This document shows, piece by piece, positions 6,210-7,677 of a stretch of DNA of 7,677 nt. Below the pieces are notes generated by a model. The model searched no databases. It saw only the letters and a program-made list of their open reading frames with translations, and was not told where the DNA came from. A program made the translations under genes and the position numbers. Origin of the DNA: Actinomycetota bacterium (lineage in GTDB: Bacteria > Actinomycetota > UBA4738 > HRBIN12); the NCBI GenBank assembly GCA_005885325.1, contig VAYX01000040.1:1-7677 (forward strand), given 5' to 3'. Every line of letters starts with the position of its first letter. The first letter of the stretch is position 1.

Positions 6210-7526
6210 TCAGCCGCCGAACCAACCGTGGACCAGAGGTGGAGGCTCCACCTGGGTCGAGCTCATGGTGAGCGCCGACAGCACGCGAGGGACGCACTCG
6301 CGGGCGGCGGCCTCGTCCCGGGCATGGATCGTCCCGATCTCCTCCCCCGCCTCCAGCCGGTCCCCGATCTTCGGTCGGAACACGATACCGACCGCCGGGT
6401 CGATCGGGTCTCCCTTCTTCTTCCGTCCCGCTCCCAGGTCCGTGCTGGCCCGCCCCAGGGCCTCCGCATCCACTGCGGCGAGGTGGCCGGCCCGATCGGC
6501 CTCGATGGGCCGGCGCACCGGGGCCACCGGGAGGACGGCCCACGGGTCGTCGACGACCCGTGGGTCGCCGCCCTGGGCCTCCACCATGTGCCGGAACGCC
6601 TCCAGGCCCTTCCCCGAGTCCATGGACGCGGCCGCGGCGCTCCTGCCCTCGCCCATGCCGGCGCCGGTGAGGCGCGAAAGGGCCTCACCGGCGAACAGCA
6701 CCGAGAGATCGCGAAGCCGGCCGTGCGATCCCCCCGAGAGGAGCGACACGGCTTCCGCGACGTCGAGGGCGTTGCCGATGGCCTGGCCCAGCGGCTGGGA
6801 CATGTCGGTCACCGCGGCCCGGCACGATCGTCCCCAATCGGCGGCCAGGGTGGTGCACGTCTCGGCCAGGGTTCGTGCATCCTCCGGGGTCTTCATGAAC
6901 GCCCCGCTGCCGGCCTTCACGTCGAGCAGGATGAGCTCGGTCTCAACCGCGAGCTTCTTCGACATGACGCTCGCCGCGATGAGCGGGATGGAGGGCACGG
7001 TGGCGGTGGCATCGCGGAGCGCGTACAGCGCCCCGTCGGCGGGGACGATGTCGTGGGTCTGGGCCGCCACGGCGCATCCGACTCGTTCCACCTGGCGCAC
7101 GAGCTCCTCGGGCGACAGGTCCGTGCGAAGCCCCGGGATGGACTCGAGCTTGTCCAGGGTCCCGCCCGTGTGCCCCAGCCCCCGGCCCGACAGCTTGGCA
7201 ACCGCCAGCCCGAGCGACGCCGCCAGCGGGGCGAACGCCAGGGTCACGCCGTCGGCCACGCCGCCGGTCGAGTGCTTGTCCACGGTGGGGCGGGACACCC
7301 CGGCCAGCGCGACGGTCCTGCCCGACTCCACCATGGCCCGGGTCAGGGCCAGCGTCTCGCTCGTATCAAGCCCCCGGATGTACGCAGCCATCAGGAAGGC
7401 GGCGGCCTGATAGTCGGGGATCTCGCCTCGGGCGAACCCGGTGACGAAGGCGGCCAGGTCCTCGGGGGCCAGTCGCCTCCCGTCCCGCTTGAGGGCGAGC
7501 ACGTCTCGAGGGTCCCCCACCGTCAC
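6210..7526 (-). CDS. deoA: Thymidine / pyrimidine-nucleoside phosphorylase
   Basis: This 438-residue cytosolic salvage enzyme cleaves thymidine or other pyrimidine nucleosides with phosphate, giving the base and (deoxy)ribose-1-phosphate. VDKHSTGGVAD (82-92) is the phosphate loop, and SGRGLGHTGGTLDKLE (113-128) is the family signature. YALRDATATVPSIPLIAASV (168-187) leads into MSKK, and its R171, S186 and K190 match by position the pyrimidine-contact residues I recall for E. coli thymidine phosphorylase. AGSGAFMKT (205-213) follows. The C-terminal PYNP_C domain spans about 345-420 (IVFRPKIGDRLEAGEEIG). Sequence alone does not separate strict thymidine phosphorylase (deoA) from the broader pyrimidine nucleoside phosphorylase (pdp), so the symbol is approximate. 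The first in-frame start is GTG 7524-7526, after an in-frame stop about 50 bases upstream; GTG 7518-7520 is an alternative. No strong Shine-Dalgarno is seen. Two long perfect inverted repeats lie in the 3' half. Confidence 0.95.
   Translation of the reverse strand: MTVGDPRDVLALKRDGRRLAPEDLAAFVTGFARGEIPDYQAAAFLMAAYIRGLDTSETLALTRAMVESGRTVALAGVSRPTVDKHSTGGVADGVTLAFAPLAASLGLAVAKLSGRGLGHTGGTLDKLESIPGLRTDLSPEELVRQVERVGCAVAAQTHDIVPADGALYALRDATATVPSIPLIAASVMSKKLAVETELILLDVKAGSGAFMKTPEDARTLAETCTTLAADWGRSCRAAVTDMSQPLGQAIGNALDVAEAVSLLSGGSHGRLRDLSVLFAGEALSRLTGAGMGEGRSAAAASMDSGKGLEAFRHMVEAQGGDPRVVDDPWAVLPVAPVRRPIEADRAGHLAAVDAEALGRASTDLGAGRKKKGDPIDPAVGIVFRPKIGDRLEAGEEIGTIHARDEAAARECVPRVLSALTMSSTQVEPPPLVHGWFGG
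6539..6564. repeat. Perfect 26-bp palindrome inside deoA
   Basis: CCCACGGGTCGTC at 6539-6551 is followed directly by its exact reverse complement at 6552-6564, with a GTCGAC centre. The next pair (6538/6565) does not match. It encodes DPRVVDDPW, around residues 321-329 of the nucleoside phosphorylase. The protein stretch GGDPxVxDDP is familiar in the family, so codon choice around a near-symmetric peptide may account for it. Confidence 0.85.
6662..6693. repeat. Perfect 12-bp inverted repeat with 8-base loop inside deoA
   Basis: CGCCGGTGAGGC at 6662-6673 and GCCTCACCGGCG at 6682-6693 are exact reverse complements around an 8-base loop (6674-6681). In the mRNA this would be a very stable hairpin with a CCUUUCGC loop. 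It encodes the segment around FAGEALSRLTGAG (residues about 278-290). There is no T run, and the gene continues for about 450 bases, so this is not its terminator. Confidence 0.85.
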
Positions 7527-7677
7527 GTCGTGGTCGCCGTCTGCATGTTGCCCCAGGCCAGAGCACCGTCGACCTCACCTCGAGGCTTGCCGGGCCCCGG
7601 GCAGGGCTCCGGAGGAGAACCGTCAACCTTCGGTCCAGGGAAGCCTCGACCAATGACAATCACAGCCCAATCTCCGG
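7527..7677 (-). other. Upstream region of deoA: leader, or end of an unidentified upstream gene
   Basis: No recognisable gene is visible in these 151 bases. On the minus strand one frame is open from the window edge and ends in a TGA at 7523-7525. That stop overlaps the deoA start as GTGA, like the ATGA junctions elsewhere in the run, so the frame could be the C-terminus of an upstream gene. Against this, its residues are Gly/Pro-rich (it ends WGNMQTATTT), match nothing I recognise, and show only about 64% G/C at third positions by my count, lower than the neighbouring genes appear. The outer 55 bases are less GC-rich than the rest and could be intergenic. TTGACG occurs on the minus strand around 7620, but no fitting -10 follows. 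GC-rich near-palindromes lie around 7588-7616. Confidence 0.35.

Noticed and set aside
7588..7616. GC-rich near-palindromes upstream of deoA as a terminator or riboswitch
   Set aside because: The stems are short or mismatched, with no T run, and I recognise no riboswitch consensus.
7366..7659. A 97-residue minus-strand frame starting at ATG 7657-7659
   Set aside because: It runs deep into deoA out of phase, turns Arg-rich there and shows no domain. It may be chance, although its first 34 codons have high third-position GC.

Overview
This is a GC-rich window (roughly 70% by eye) that carries one strand-consistent run of housekeeping genes, all on the minus strand. Transcription runs from high to low coordinates: (possible end of an upstream gene) - pyrimidine nucleoside phosphorylase - site-2 protease (M50) - trpS - scpA - scpB - rluB-type pseudouridine synthase - aroH - tyrA - aroA, with aroA running off the low end. 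Eight genes are complete and aroA lacks its C-terminus. I see no tRNA, rRNA, CRISPR array, transposase, integrase or phage gene. No gap inside the run exceeds about 100 bases.

The packing suggests one transcriptional unit. trpS/scpA and scpA/scpB each share an ATGA stop-start overlap, aroH and tyrA overlap by 14 bases, and the other junctions are 9 to 60 bases, apart from an unresolved trpS start. The long plus-strand frames that span the window are GC-driven shadows of these genes.

The gene order joins two neighbourhoods that are widespread in Gram-positive-type bacteria: the chromosome-segregation block scpA-scpB-rluB, and the tyrosine/aromatic block aroH-tyrA-aroA that often leads into cmk. 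The first half covers nucleoside salvage, membrane proteolysis and tRNA-Trp charging. The middle covers condensin accessory subunits and rRNA pseudouridylation. The last three genes form a tyrosine-branch cassette: EPSP synthase leads toward chorismate, AroH converts chorismate to prephenate, and TyrA, with a C-terminal ACT domain, oxidises prephenate toward tyrosine. GC content, GTG starts, AroH-class chorismate mutase and scpAB-rluB linkage fit an actinobacterial-type genome, probably a deep or uncultured lineage. The sequence alone does not fix the taxon.

I found no wholly new system. The best leads are specific: (1) TrpRS belongs to the Thermotoga-like subgroup with an Fe-S cysteine motif, but the fourth cysteine is Asp; (2) no ATG/GTG/TTG lies where trpS should start; (3) the nucleoside phosphorylase gene holds a perfect 26-bp palindrome and a perfect 12-bp-stem hairpin about 100 bases apart; (4) EPSP synthase has about 25 to 30 extra residues before its GNSGTT motif.
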